Made by a program: the position numbers and the translations under genes
The notes under the pieces: model-generated
What the model saw: only the letters and a program-made list of their open reading frames with translations
Told to the model about the DNA's origin: nothing
Database searches by the model: none
Assembly: GCA_964016885.1 (NCBI GenBank)
Contig: OZ024743.1
Span: 163,660,142 to 163,724,141, forward strand
Direction of reading: 5' to 3'
Source: Eledone cirrhosa
Taxonomy: Eukaryota; Mollusca; Cephalopoda; Octopoda; Eledonidae
DNA length: 64,000 nt
In this document: positions 43,553 through 54,239 of the stretch, in pieces
How the letters are laid out: the number at the start of each line of letters is the position of its first letter
Numbering within the stretch: position 1 is the stretch's first letter

Positions 43553-45415
43553 GTGGCACTCGACGACAAAAACCCAATGGAACCAAAAATAATCAACATA
43601 TCAGCCAAGAAACTAACACGACAGCAAATCAAACTGTTAGAAAATGGACTGAAGTTCATGCCCATTCCGAAAGCAAATTTAGCCAACCTTATAAAAGAGA
43701 AAGAAGATTTTTGTCAAAAATTACAAAAATTCCAGGGTGTAGAATATGAGGAGGAATCACTAGTGAAAAACAAAAAGAACATTAATAAACCTCCATTAAA
43801 TAGAGACAAACACCTGGAAGAATACATAACCTGCCTACAACGATCGGCACTGTCAAATATTGCAGAGACAAAACACAAATGCAACATTCCTACAGACCAA
43901 CTATTAACACTAAACAAGCTACAAAAAGATTCTTCAATAATCATAAAAGAAGCTGACAACGGTAGAGCAATCATCATCATGGACAAAAACCACTACAAGG
44001 ATATGGTCCTAGAACAGTTGAATGATGAGGGATTTTACAGGAAAATCAGCAAAAGCGAAGAAAGAAAATCGATGATTCAAGGAGGCAAACTGACAACAAA
44101 GTACCAAAATAACCTCATGTTAAAGGAAATCAATTACTTAACCAACTTCGAAATGAAAACTAGCAATTTTTATGGATTACCGAAAGTTCTCAAATTCAGA
44201 GAAATCCAGAACAACATAAAGGCAAAAATTCATCATATGTTGAAGTACCAAAACCAACAGATTTAAAATTACGCCCAATTGTTGCTTGTCCAGCCTCAAG
44301 AACACAATGTCTAAGCAACCTGTTAGGCATACTGAAACCCTTATGTAAAAAAAGTGCTAAGCTTCATCAGTGATGATAGGGAATTCCTGAACTATATCCC
44401 CCAGAAAGTACACCAAGAAACAATCTTAGTCAGCTTTGACGTAACAAGCTTATATACTAACATCCCACATGACTTAGGAGTTGAAGCTGTTGACTTCTGG
44501 GTTACAAAACATCCTGATTATATTTCAGAGAGATTCCCCAAAAGTTTATTTTGGAAGGACTTGTGGTAAAATGAATGTATCCTAGTTGGATTGTTCATTG
44601 ACATAGATGTGAGGGAAGGTCCCTCGTCTATTTACCATTTTATGTTTGTGAGAATTATAACAAAGTGAGTGAGTGTGTGCGTAATCAAGACAATAACCAC
44701 AACGAGAGTTATATTCAACAATTGTAAATAATGGTGATGTTTATTTATATTACAAATGGAACGTACCAAATGTTGACGTGGTCAGTTGTGGTGAAAGGAA
44801 CGTATTACCATTACAAAAGTATTGTGGGGTTTGTTGTTTGCTGTTCCCTTGGCTGCCTTCTGTGGCGTGGTACAGAGGCTGTTTTCTGGCGTGTGTTCAG
44901 TCTGCTTTCTAGTGGCTGTCTGTTTACCTCTCCTGTTCTCAACCAGGGGGAGATAACTATGGGTTGTTCTATTATCCGACAGGGGGCGTAAGGCGTCTTA
45001 CTACAGACTCAAATTAGTATTGGAGAACAACCACCTCCTCTTTGATGACAAAATCTATTTACAAATAAAAGGAATTGTCATGAGCACCAAAGTAGCCCCA
45101 ATATATGCAACACTCGTTATGGGTCACCTAGAGGAAAAATTATATTCCCAGCTGCAGGAAACATTCAGTCATGACTTCGCCACCTACATTAATCACAACT
45201 GGAAATGTTACCTAGACGACTGCTTCATTTTCTGGAATAGAAGCCAAGAAGACCTGCAAAGATTCCATTTCATCATAAACAGGCTTCCCGAAGCAATACA
45301 ATTTACTATGGAATGTAATGAAAAGGAACTACCGTTTCTGGATATCCTTATCATTAAAGACGGGGAAAATATCAAAACAGACCTATTTTACAAACCAACA
45401 GACACCAGTACTTGA
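43553..45415 (+). pseudogene. Penelope-type reverse transcriptase
   Basis: All three open parts (43,553-44,266; 44,354-44,569; 45,020-45,415) lie in the same frame. Signatures: LQKDSSIIIKEADNGRAIII, FYGLPKVL, then in a +1 frame PTDLKLRPIVACPASRTQ, FDVTSLYTNIPHD (motif A, Asp present), GIVMSTKVAPIYATL (motif B), YLDDCFIFW (catalytic YLDD present), ELPFLDILI and TDLFYKPTDT, the class hallmark. Defects are two frameshifts that cancel each other (44,257 and about 44,340) and a 444-bp block at 44,563-45,006 that may be an intron. Without them the domain would be unusually well kept for this window. Confidence 0.9.
44563..45006 (+). other. Intron-like block within the Penelope RT
   Basis: It starts GTGGTAAAATGAATG and ends CGTCTTACTACAG, so it has GT and AG ends, and is 444 bp, a multiple of three. 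If removed, the flanks read WKDLLKLVLENNHLLFDD, which is what this RT region normally looks like, with no added or lost base and no target duplication. The block has stops in all frames. Alternatively it is a small DNA transposon: TGTGGTAAAA at the left and TGTAGTAAGA (inverted) at the right agree at 8 of 10 positions. Confidence 0.65.
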
Positions 45416-46049
45416 ATTTTCGATCAGCACACCCTGCACATACCAAAAGGAACATTCCTTTTAACATGGCAAGATGCATTTGCACCATAGTAACACCCCC
45501 CACACTACATGAAGTAAAAGAGTTCCTTAAAAGACAAGAATATCCAGTGAACCTCATCAATACAGCCATCTCCAGAACATCCCAGTGACAACACTGAGAA
45601 AAACAAACCAACAAAATAAGAGGGAAAAAACAGTTATCCCTTTTGTTGTCACTCACAATCCAAGGAACTTCAACATTGTGAAAGCACCCAACCTAAAAAG
45701 ACTGCTTACCAAGGCGAAATTTACGACAATGAAACAAGGCAAGTTTAAGAAATGTAGGGACCCTTGATGCGGAACTTGTGAATACATTGAAGAGGACGGG
45801 CAAATCTCCTTTTAAAAAAATGAGATTTTAAAAGTTAATGCAAACACGAATTGCAAAACTAAAACTTACTTTACTGTGCAACGTGCCAACAGTGTAAAGA
45901 ATACAACATTGTTGAAACCGGAACGAGTCTACATGACAGAGTTTATGTAGATGAACAACAAATTAGAGACCCCTCTGTCAGAAACACCACATGCAGTGAA
46001 CATTTCGCATCATCCTGGAAGGGAAAATTCACAATCTTCCCCTTCTTTA

Positions 46050-46851
46050 AGATACAGCCAGGCTTGGGTCTTTAGGCTGGTATGGCAGGGCGCTGAGTCT
46101 TGCTGCCACACGTATGGCCACACGCAGCTACCTGGTCGATCCAGGGCTTTACTACCTCGCTCAGAACACGGATGTAGCCATCAGTGTTCAGCTTGAGGCC
46201 CTCAGGAAAGAAGTGAGGTGGCATGACGTCACCTTGACTGCTGACAACACCTAAGACCAATGTTGTTGCTGGAAACTTTGTCTGCATGACTCTGGGCACA
46301 TCTTTGGATGAGACAGTGAGCCACCTGTTGTTCTGGGAGTTGATCTTCTGGTTTTGGCAGAAGTTTTTCTCGTCGGAGAAAAACCACAGCATGTCTGGCT
46401 CCAGTGGGTGTTTCAACTTGTTGATCAGCTTCTTTGCGTGCTTCAGTCGCTTTTCTTGCATCGCCTTTGACAGAAACTGTCCTTTCCTCATCTTGTATGA
46501 AACGTAGCGAATGTCTTCATGTACCACCAGCCTAATGAGCTTTTCATCCACGCCTTTCTCCCTTGCAATGGCACGCATCGACTTGCTAGGTTCATTGTTG
46601 ATGATATCCTGAACTTAAGCGACGAACTCGGGCGTTCTGAAGGTGTCAGATTGTCGATCATGTGTTTTCCTCTCTGATGTTGCTTCGTAGTCGAATCCTG
46701 AATTTTCCAATTCCTTTCTGACCTTTTCCACCATTCCCCTGCTGACGCTGAGAAAGTCTGAAATTTCCTTATTTGTCCTCCCAGCGCGGATTCCAAGAAG
46801 AACTCCGTGTCTCTTCCACAAATTTGGAGGTTCAAAATTATTCATAATCAA
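46050..46851 (-). pseudogene. Mariner transposase with one nonsense codon and a frameshift
   Basis: The frame starts LWKRHGVLLGIRAGRTNKEI, SDFLSVSRGMVEKVRKELEN, a helix-turn-helix DNA-binding part. A single TAA at about 46,612 (PEFVA stop VQDI) interrupts it. It continues in the same frame (46,578-46,072) with KSMRAIAREKGVDEKLIRLV, WFFSDEKNFCQNQ (first catalytic Asp), NNRWLTVSSKDVPRVMQTKF, GVVSSQGDVMPPHFFPEGLK and VVKPWIDQV. After a frameshift near 46,115, YVWQQDSAPCHTSLKTQAWL gives the second catalytic Asp. The third is lost by truncation. Few other defects: one of the younger elements here. Confidence 0.92.
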
Positions 46852-46980
46852 TTATTCTGAAAATAAATAATGGAAATATAGTCACTGTTTTTATGAAGAC
46901 AAGAGTGACAACGGAAGTAAAAAAAATTTGCATAAAATTAGCAGTTGAAAATTGCGAACAAATATCGTCCACACCCTGTA
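46050..46980 (-). mobile_element. Mariner-type DNA transposon, truncated at 3' side
   Basis: The right end TACAGGGTGTGGACGATATT (minus strand, ending at 46,980) is a terminal inverted repeat next to a TA. The transposase runs from 46,851. The element breaks off at about 46,050, inside the catalytic domain, against the Penelope-like sequence, so the second terminal repeat and the last catalytic Asp are missing. On its right it sits against LINE copy L at TATGTATACTAAGGCATACC. Confidence 0.88.
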
Positions 46981-47697
46981 TATGTATACTAAGGCATACC
47001 CTGGGGAAGAATGTATCCTTCAACATAGGTTAGTCGTTAGTGACATCTCAATAAGCAAGAGACAGAATGTGACACACAAGAGGGTATGGAAAAGGAAGGT
47101 CTGGAAGCTAAAGGACCTTTCACTTAAATATAAGTTTAGGAAAGCCCTACAAGATGTGTATGATGAGAAAGAAGACAAACTAGAATTGTATGACATAGAT
47201 GATAACTGGTAGTTCTTACGTAACAACTTACTGCAAGCAACTGAAGAAACTTGTGGCTGGAGCAGAGCTCCAACCAGACAGAGGGGTACTTGGTGGTGGA
47301 ACAGCACGGTAGATAGAGCCATTAAAGACAAAAGACTAGCATAGACGGATTAGAAAAATGGGGAGAGTAGAGACCGATACTCAGCCACTAAAAGAGAGGC
47401 TAGACGTCAGGTGTACTTGGCACGCAGAAAAGCTGAAAGTAGGAGCTTTGCCGATGTTCTGGGAATATCAGGGACATGCGGTGTGCCGCATTGCAAGGCA
47501 GTGTCAGTGTAAATCAGGATTTTGTTGAAGATAAACATGTCCAAAATGATTCTGGTGCACTTAGCGTCATTGATGCTCAGAAAAAGGAGGCCTGGAAATG
47601 TCATTTTGAGAGACTGATGAATGAGAGAGAGAGAGAGAAACTAACCTCATAAAATCCTACAGAGCTATTGAAATTGACGACTATAGGGTCCAAGAGG
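46981..47697 (+). mobile_element. RTE-like LINE subfamily 2, copy L, linker fragment
   Basis: Plus-strand text from the end of the endonuclease to the start of the RT: TKAYPGEECILQHRLVVSDI, KVWKLKDLSLKYKFRKALQD, LYDIDDNW, TEETCGWSRAPTRQ-like, REARRQVYLARRKAESR and AIEIDDYRVQEA at 47,665-47,697, where it stops against the GC-richer LINE. Stops and small deletions throughout. Confidence 0.85.
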
Positions 47698-49090
47698 CTG
47701 ACCGTACCAGCAGCAAGGAGCACGCTCGGAGCTCTATATGATAGGTAAGTCAGCAGGTAGGCAGAGGGGGCTCGGCTGAGGCAGGCATCGAGCAGATGGT
47801 CCTGGCGCATGCAGTTAAAGGCATTCCTCATGTCAAGCTGGACAATGAGGTGTCTGGAGTCCCTGGATGCCGGTTCCGGTGGGCAGCTGTTGAAGAACTG
47901 CCTGGTTGGATGTGCGGCCCCCTCACAGCCACCGGACACGATGACACCCAGTTACACCGGACTGAACTCCTCACCCAGTTCAGGTGTTATGGACCGGCAG
48001 ACCTCCTTAGCAGTCAGCCTCCGGAAGACATTGCCCACAGCGATGGAGCGTATGCCACCCTCTTTCTTCCTGAGAGCAATCAGGCTAGCCGAAAAAAGGA
48101 GGCCTCAGGTGTGAGGGTCCAGGGTGCCATGGATAAGCCTATTTGTGAGTGCCACAACTGCACTCAGAAGGCGGCAGGTCGGAGACCATCAGCACCTCCG
48201 CTGCTGCTGACAGGGTAGGACTTGATGGCAGACGTAATGTCTGCGTCGGAAGCCACAAGGAGCAAGTGGGGATCGGGTGGGGCCATGGGTCTGAGGTTGG
48301 CAGGTGGCTCAGGGTACTTGAGTCGCAGGGCAGCCAGGACCTCCTCGGTGGGTTGGAGGACAGTTTCCTCTGAGGCAACCATTCTGACTGCGGCCGAGAC
48401 ATCTCCCATGATTAGTTTAGTGTTTACGCGGTCACATAAACACTTGGTGCTGGCCTAAGTGGTGGAGGATTGAAGGCACCCGAGAGCAGGGGGTGTGGCG
48501 TCCTCAGCATGCTTGGGATGGGCGCTTGCCCAAAGGACAAAACATTGGACTTGACAAAGAATGCTGTCGACAGGCCACCTTGGTCAACACCAGAGTTGGG
48601 GAGGCCAAGGGCGAGTGGGGCGAAATAGAAGAGGCGCTCCCAGTCGCTGGCTCGGTTAGAGTCCAGAGCACTCTTAATTGAGAAAGCAAGGGCATCGGCT
48701 ACCGGCAGCCGGGCCGCTCTGGGATCTGCAGCAGGATTTTCCAGAGTCACCTAATCTGAGCGATGTTGACCAGTGAGGTTTGGGCATCAGACAAGTTCGC
48801 TGTCTCATCTGGTGGTGTGCCAGACGGCTATGACTGGGCAGACGAGGGGAAGAGACAGTTGCTGCATCTCCATGCTGTGAGAGCACTGGAGGCCCGACAC
48901 AACAGGCTAACACAGGTGAGGTCGTTGAAGCAGCCACACCCCGAACAGTTCCGGCCCCTCTTCTATATGTTTGTGGTGTTGCAAGTGTCAACTGGTGGGG
49001 ATGAAGGATGGGGCGTGGAGCCAAGGACAGGAGCGGGTGGCTGGTTGTTATCAGCCTGGGTGTTGGGCTCAACTGTATGTGGGTGGAAGG
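47698..49090 (-). mobile_element. GC-richer LINE of a fourth type: zinc finger and RT start
   Basis: Minus strand, from 49,090: a Cys-rich finger (NCSGCGCFNDLTCVSLLCR, ALTAWRCSNCLF; about 48,960-48,850), then DALAFSIKSALDSNRASDWE (48,680-48,600), MGDVSAAVRMVASEETVLQP, EPPANLRPM, SSSGGADGLRPAAF (48,409-48,164), KEGGIRSIAVGNVFRRLTAK and DSRHLIVQLDMRNAFNCMRQ, DHLLDACLSRAP (RT motif A; 47,880-47,770), ending near 47,700. The DGLRP and QLDMRNAFN phrases occur in a LINE-type RT group of corals and molluscs that I cannot name with certainty. The base composition is clearly richer in G and C than the surroundings. Frameshifted and truncated. Confidence 0.75.
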
Positions 49091-50060
49091 GAAAGTGCTA
49101 GTATGAGTGAGACCTCATAGCTCACCTACGCCAGACCTGGAGGCAACAGAAGACAAGATAGAAAAGAAAAGGGGGATGCATGGAGGGAGACACACGAGAA
49201 AGTAGAAAATTAGCAAATAAATGAATGAACAAATAGAAAACCGGGGGTTGTTCCCAGCGGAAAGACCCAGAGTTCAGCACGCACACATGCGGGCATGTTA
49301 GCAGTTGCTCATCGAACCATGTGGCTAAAGATGAGTCTATCAATCCTGAAAACATGTTGTTGCTGATGTTGTTATTGTCACTGATGTTGGAGTTGGCTTC
49401 CTCTTGTTAGTGATTGCTGGTATGATGTTGGTGTATACATATATATGTTGTTGTTGTTATTGTCACTGCTGTTGTCGATGCCTGCCTCTTGTTAATGGTA
49501 GTGGTAGTTGATATCGATGCCTATTTTGGCTGCCAGGCTGGCTGCTGGAGCTCGAGTGCCTTCTTTCACCGACAATGCGGGGTCGTTGTTATTGTCCCTG
49601 TTGCTGTCATTGCCTTCCATTGTTAATGGTAGTGATAATTGTTAATGCTACCTATTTCGGCTCTCAAGCTGGCTGCTGAATCCACTTCTGTGAGTGAAGC
49701 TCCAATAGCCTTCTTTAACCAAAGATGCGGGGTCATTGGCTGTTGGCATTTTGGGATTGGTGAAATTCTGATAAATTTTACACCACTTATTTCTTCTCAG
49801 AAACAATTTGCCCCATACATTATAATTTTGCAGCACAACAGTATTAAAAATATTCATTTCCTTTTTTCTTCTCTCTTTCTGATTCGATTCCAATAATTAT
49901 TTGTCAGTGAATTGATGGTCGTTTTTTTTTTTTTTTTTTTTTTTTTTGTTTCCTTTGATTTATTTTCCCCTTCTCTCGCTCTTCTCGTATATTTTGGTGC
50001 GTTATATTTGTGAGGTTCCTATCAATGGTTAATAGTATTTATTATTTGTGGTTATATTTC
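49091..50060. other. Decayed tandem duplication, poly-T tract, no gene
   Basis: 49,440-49,700 holds a diverged duplication of about 170 bp: GTTGTTGTTATTGTCACTGC / TTGTTATTGTCCCTGTTGCT, CTTGTTAATGGTAGTGGTAG / ATTGTTAATGGTAGTGATAA, CAGGCTGGCTGCTGGAG / CAAGCTGGCTGCTGAAT. A T27 run lies at 49,921-49,947. I see no gene. Confidence 0.6.
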
Positions 50061-52745
50061 CATTCATCATCATCATCATCACCGTTTTACGTCCGTTCTT
50101 CCACGCTAGCATGGGTTAGACGGGTTGTCCTGTTGTGGGCAGTAGCCGGTCGGCTGACCATGTCTTGCTCATACGGGAATTGATTCAGGCTTGATTTCTA
50201 CAGCTGGATGCCCTTCCTAAGACAAACCTCATTTACAGTGAGTGCTGGGTGCTTTGATCCGTGGCGCTTACACATCAACTTTACAGTGTGGGCTGGGTGC
50301 TTTTTTGCCATGGCACCTCCATGACCACTTTGCAGTGGGAGGGGGTGGGGGCATATTGTCTATATGCTTCAGCTTCGGCTTGTACCCGTGGGGGGTTGGG
50401 TCTTCTATATTTCTGCGTGACGCCAGAGGTCACGGCTGTGTGTCATCGCCTTTGAGAGGTGTAATTGAGTAAGGTCGGCTTTTATCACCTCATCCCAGGT
50501 CTTCTTGGGTCTCCCCACTCCACGGCTTCCATCGACTTCTAGTGCTCTGCATCTTTTTATGCAGCTGTCATCCTTCATATGCATCACATGTCCATACCAA
50601 CGCAACCTCCTCTCCTGCACACAGCATTTGATTCCTCTTATGCTCAGTCTCTCTCTCAATTCGTTTATGCTTTGCCATTCGCGTATATTACTACTACACA
50701 TTCATCGGAGCATGCAGGCTTCGTTTCTTTCTAATCTACACAAGTCTTCTACAGACAGCGCCCAGGTCTCACTACCATGTAGGATTACTGTTCGTATACA
50801 CACGTCATACAGTCTGCCTTTCATTTTGAGGGAAAAGCCTTTTGAAGCTAGCAGTGGCAGTAGCTCCCTGAACTTCTTCCATCTCGTTTTTACCCTAGTT
50901 ATTGTACTTTCCGAACACCCACCTCTGCTGCTAATTCGGTCACCTAGGTAGCAGAAGCTGTCTACTGTTTCTACAGAGCCCTCCCAGAGTTTGGTGCTGC
51001 TTGTTTCCTGTGGCTGTGTGCTGCTTGCTGTCCCAGTGCAGGTGCTACATGTGAAGCCTACATTCTTAGTTAAGCTTCCTGAGATCCCACTACATATCTT
51101 GTGTACCCATTGTTTGCATTTGGGGCAGAGAATGGAGTTCCTACCTACACCTTTCCTACATACTGAGGGGATCTGGGTTCTGTTTTCTCGTCTACTTACA
51201 AGGACCTTAGTCTTTGTCAGGTTGACTTTGAGACCCCTTCTTTCTAGTCCCTGCTTCCATGTTTGGAATTTCTTCTCTAGTTCTACCATAGATTCAGCTA
51301 TAAGTGCGAGGTCATCTGCATACAGGAGTTCCCATGGGCATCCGGTCTTAAACTCCTCCGTTATTGCCTGCAAAACTATGATGAACAGGAGAGGGCTAAG
51401 AACAGAGCCCTGGTGGACACCGACCTGTATGCTAAATTCCTCGCTATACTCATTGCTAATCCTAACTTTGCTGACTGCTCCCCTATACATGGCTTGTACA
51501 TCTTTCACAAGCCATTCATCTACTCCCAGTTTTCTAAGAGCCCACCAGATTATAGCACGGGGAACTCTGTCAAAGGCTTTCTCGAGATCGACGAATGCCA
51601 GGTAGAGCAGCTTACTTTTAGCTAGTTACTTTTTCTATAACTGCCTCACAAGGAAGAGGGCATCAGTGGTGCCTTCAGCATCTCAGCAGCTATACCCGAT
51701 GGACCGGTTGCCTTCCCCTTCTTCATATCTTTCATTGCTTTACTTACTACGCTGCTGCTGACTTGTACTGCTGGCCCCTCTATAGGGTCTACTTGGGGTA
51801 GGGTCTCTTCTTCCCATGCATTCTCCTCATTTAGTAATCTTTCATAATGGCTCTTCCACGCATCTTTCTTCTCAGCACTTGTGAGGGCAAGCTCACCTTT
51901 ATCATTTCTGATACACTTCTCTCTAATGAAATCACAATTCTCTCTGACACACTGCCTCGCAATCTTGAACACCTCCTGTTTCTGATCCTCACGTTGCAAG
52001 ACATGCTTGAATTTTCTATTCTCCGCTTCATATCTAGCTAAGTATACTTGTCGCCTAGCTTCCCTCCTGGTCTCTATGTAATGTACCCTGCTTCCCCTGT
52101 TCTTCCATTCTTTCCATGCCTGTCTCTTAGCCTTAACTGCCTCATCTACTTATTGTTCCACCACCAAGTCACTCTCCTCCTGCTTGTGGTCTTACTCCAG
52201 CCACAGATCTCATCCGTTGCCTTTAGTAAGTTATTTTTTAGGAACTCCCAGTGCTCTTCTACATTGAATGTCTCTATCTGTTCTTCTTTACTGTCATAGG
52301 CGTTGAGTAAAATATCTTTAAATCTGTTACTGGCTGAGGGGTCTTTCAGCTTCCAGATCTTTCTTCTCCAGGTTGGCTTCTGTTTCCAAGTTTATCTAGT
52401 TTTGACAATGAAGTCACTGACAACTAAGTTATGTTGGGAGGTACATTCCTCACCTGGGAAGGCTTTTGTGTTTATGACCGTCCATCTGTCACATCCTCTG
52501 ATGAGGATAAAATCTATCTGACTAGAATGCTCCCCTGATCTATAGGTGATCATGTGGTTGTTGGGTTTTTTGAAGTTCGTGTTACATATCAACATGTCAT
52601 TGGCGTCGCAGGATTCTAGAAGCCTGAAGCCTTCATTTCTTGTGCCAAACCCGTCGCCTCCATGGACTCTATAGAAGTCGTCACGGTGTTTACCTTCATG
52701 TCCTAGGATATATTCCATTACAACAGCACATTCTGCTTTCCAGCA
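50061..52745 (-). mobile_element. RTE-like LINE subfamily 1, copy M, with RT deletion
   Basis: 3' end with (ATG)n and ACGTCCGTTCTTCCACGCTA; tail module TGGATGCCCTTCCTAAGACA. Minus-strand frames: 50,701-50,405 (LRWYGHVMHMKDDSCIKRC, VGRPKKTWDEV); 51,508-50,702 (QGSVLSPLLFIIVLQAITEE, ELLYADDLALIAES with intact YADD, NLTKTKVLVSRR, finger VCRKGVGRNSILCPKCKQ, WVHKIC, CSTC, then SFCYLGDRISSRGG). At about 51,668 the sequence jumps from the STTDALF position back to KASG, deleting about 300 bp of the RT. The linker and endonuclease run to 52,745 (VINTKAFPGEECTSQHNLVV, SQIDFILIRGCDRW), where the copy is 5' truncated. The 268-codon RT frame is the longest intact palm region of subfamily 1. Confidence 0.9.
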
Positions 52746-53470
52746 TCTCATATTAAACAGTGAGTTAATGCCGCGAATATTTGGAACGAAAGAATATTTG
52801 ACTATTGAGTATTCAGATAATCCAAGCGTAAAATCATCAATTTAGAGTAAACAAATCTTAAATAGAGCTTGGAGCAGATGTTACGTTAAGAGAACATTCG
52901 GACAGAATAGATTTGGATAGAATATGTTAGAACTGATGAAGCAACGTGGTAAATGTTTAAGATAAACATTCATTATAAACTAACCTTAATCTTTTTTTAT
53001 TTTTTAAATCAAGAGGATTGGTATCTGATGCAAGCAAATTTCCTTCATCGACGTCAGGATCAACATTTTTATGGACTTCACGTGTTGAGATACATATGCA
53101 AACTATAATGTTTAGTAATTCACGGCTAGTACAACAGCTCTGCATGGCTCTCATTGCATTGAGCTAAAAAAGTCAGTAAATGAGTATACTTGCTCCAGTT
53201 GATAATATAATACTAGTATACTATATACACACACACATATATATATATATATATTTGTGTGGGTAGCAACACGTGTTAGCATGTGTTGCTGCTGACTCTA
53301 GCAGAGCCCCAAGAGAACACATCTACACAGTTCGACCAACGGGATGTATGTATATTTACATGTAGGGAAGTAAATATGTCAGTTAGCATGACCACTTTGC
53401 AGTGGAATGATAGGGACCCCAGTACCTATCATCTCATTTCTACAGCTGAGTAAACTGGAGCAATGTGAAA
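52746..53470. other. Unassigned AT-rich sequence
   Basis: The minus-strand open frame 53,154-52,957 (REVHKNVDPDVDEGNLLASD) matches no family I know. (AC)n and (TA)n at 53,225-53,255. No other feature seen. Confidence 0.4.
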
Positions 53471-53900
53471 TAAATGCTGTGGGATACATTCTTCCCCAGG
53501 GTATGCCTTGGTATTAGACACTATCTACCTGTCCCGCTGCCTAACTAGTAAGCAGTCAATCTGGCTTATGTGCTCGCCAGATTTGTAGGTTATTAGGTGG
53601 TTGGCAGGTTTCTGGAAGTTTGTGTTGCAAATAGTTAGTGTACTTGCATCATAAAATTCAAGAAGTCTCACTCCTTCATTTCTTGAGCCATAACCGTGCC
53701 CACCATGTACCCTAGTGTAACTATCCTGGAACTGTCCAATATGACCATTGAAGTCCCCTGCTAGCATAACAATGTCTCCGTCCTCTGTCATTGCGGTTGT
53801 TTGTAAAAGTTGCTCGCAAAAGCAGTCTTTCTCATCTTTGCCTAGGCCTGCTTGGGGAGCATAGGCAGAGATGATTGTCAGTAGTCTCCTGCCTATATAT
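53471..53900 (-). mobile_element. RTE-like LINE subfamily 2, copy N', endonuclease piece
   Basis: Minus strand 53,791-53,525: TEDGDIVMLAGDFNGHIGQF, HGGHGYGSRNEGVRLLEFYD, SGEHISQIDCLLVRQRDR. SAYAPQAGLG lies upstream at about 53,860-53,830. It ends at 53,900 against TA-rich sequence. Only the middle of the endonuclease is left. Confidence 0.88.
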
Positions 53901-54239
53901 ATTTATATATTAATGAATGAAAATCTGATGAACGAGCTAAACGTTTCTGTAAAGATCGTCTAGTCTCCTGAAACCTTTGGTAATGGAATAATTATATTGT
54001 ATTGTTTATTATGTAATTAAATACCTCTGTACTATACTTAGAGCACTCTTCTTTCCTTTACCTTTTCTACAGAAATACTTAACATATATATATATGTATA
54101 TATATGTGTGTGTGTGTGTATATATATATGTGTGTATGTGACTTGTTAAACAATTCGACGTATTAGCCATTATGGTTCTCACTACCACCTCCACCACATT
54201 CGGTATACATGGCCGACGCTGTATGATAACCACTCCCTT
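53901..54239. other. AT-rich spacer with TA/TG microsatellite
   Basis: (TA)n and (TG)n at 54,083-54,140. Lies between the head-to-head LINE copies N' and N. No feature recognised. Confidence 0.5.

Larger units (their letters stand above)
43541..46055 (+). mobile_element. Penelope-like element with RT and GIY-YIG region
   Basis: Plus-strand retroelement. N-terminal part 43,553-44,266 (237 codons), RT parts 44,270-45,415, then the connecting region (LHIPKGTFPFNMARCICT, KEFLKRQEYPVNLINTAI, 45,430-45,590), FVVTHNPRNFNIVKAPNLKR (45,640-45,767) and a Cys-rich start of the GIY-YIG domain in shifted frames (KKCRDP, CGTCEYIEEDG, CQQCKEYNIVETG, GTSLHDRVYV, QIRDPSVRNTTCSEHF) to about 46,050. There it is cut by the mariner fragment. 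No terminal repeats were found. The combination of Penelope RT and GIY-YIG is specific to this class. Confidence 0.9.

Noticed and set aside
47698..49090. Bacterial contamination because of higher GC
   Set aside because: It encodes a non-LTR retrotransposon RT and is joined directly to LINE sequence.
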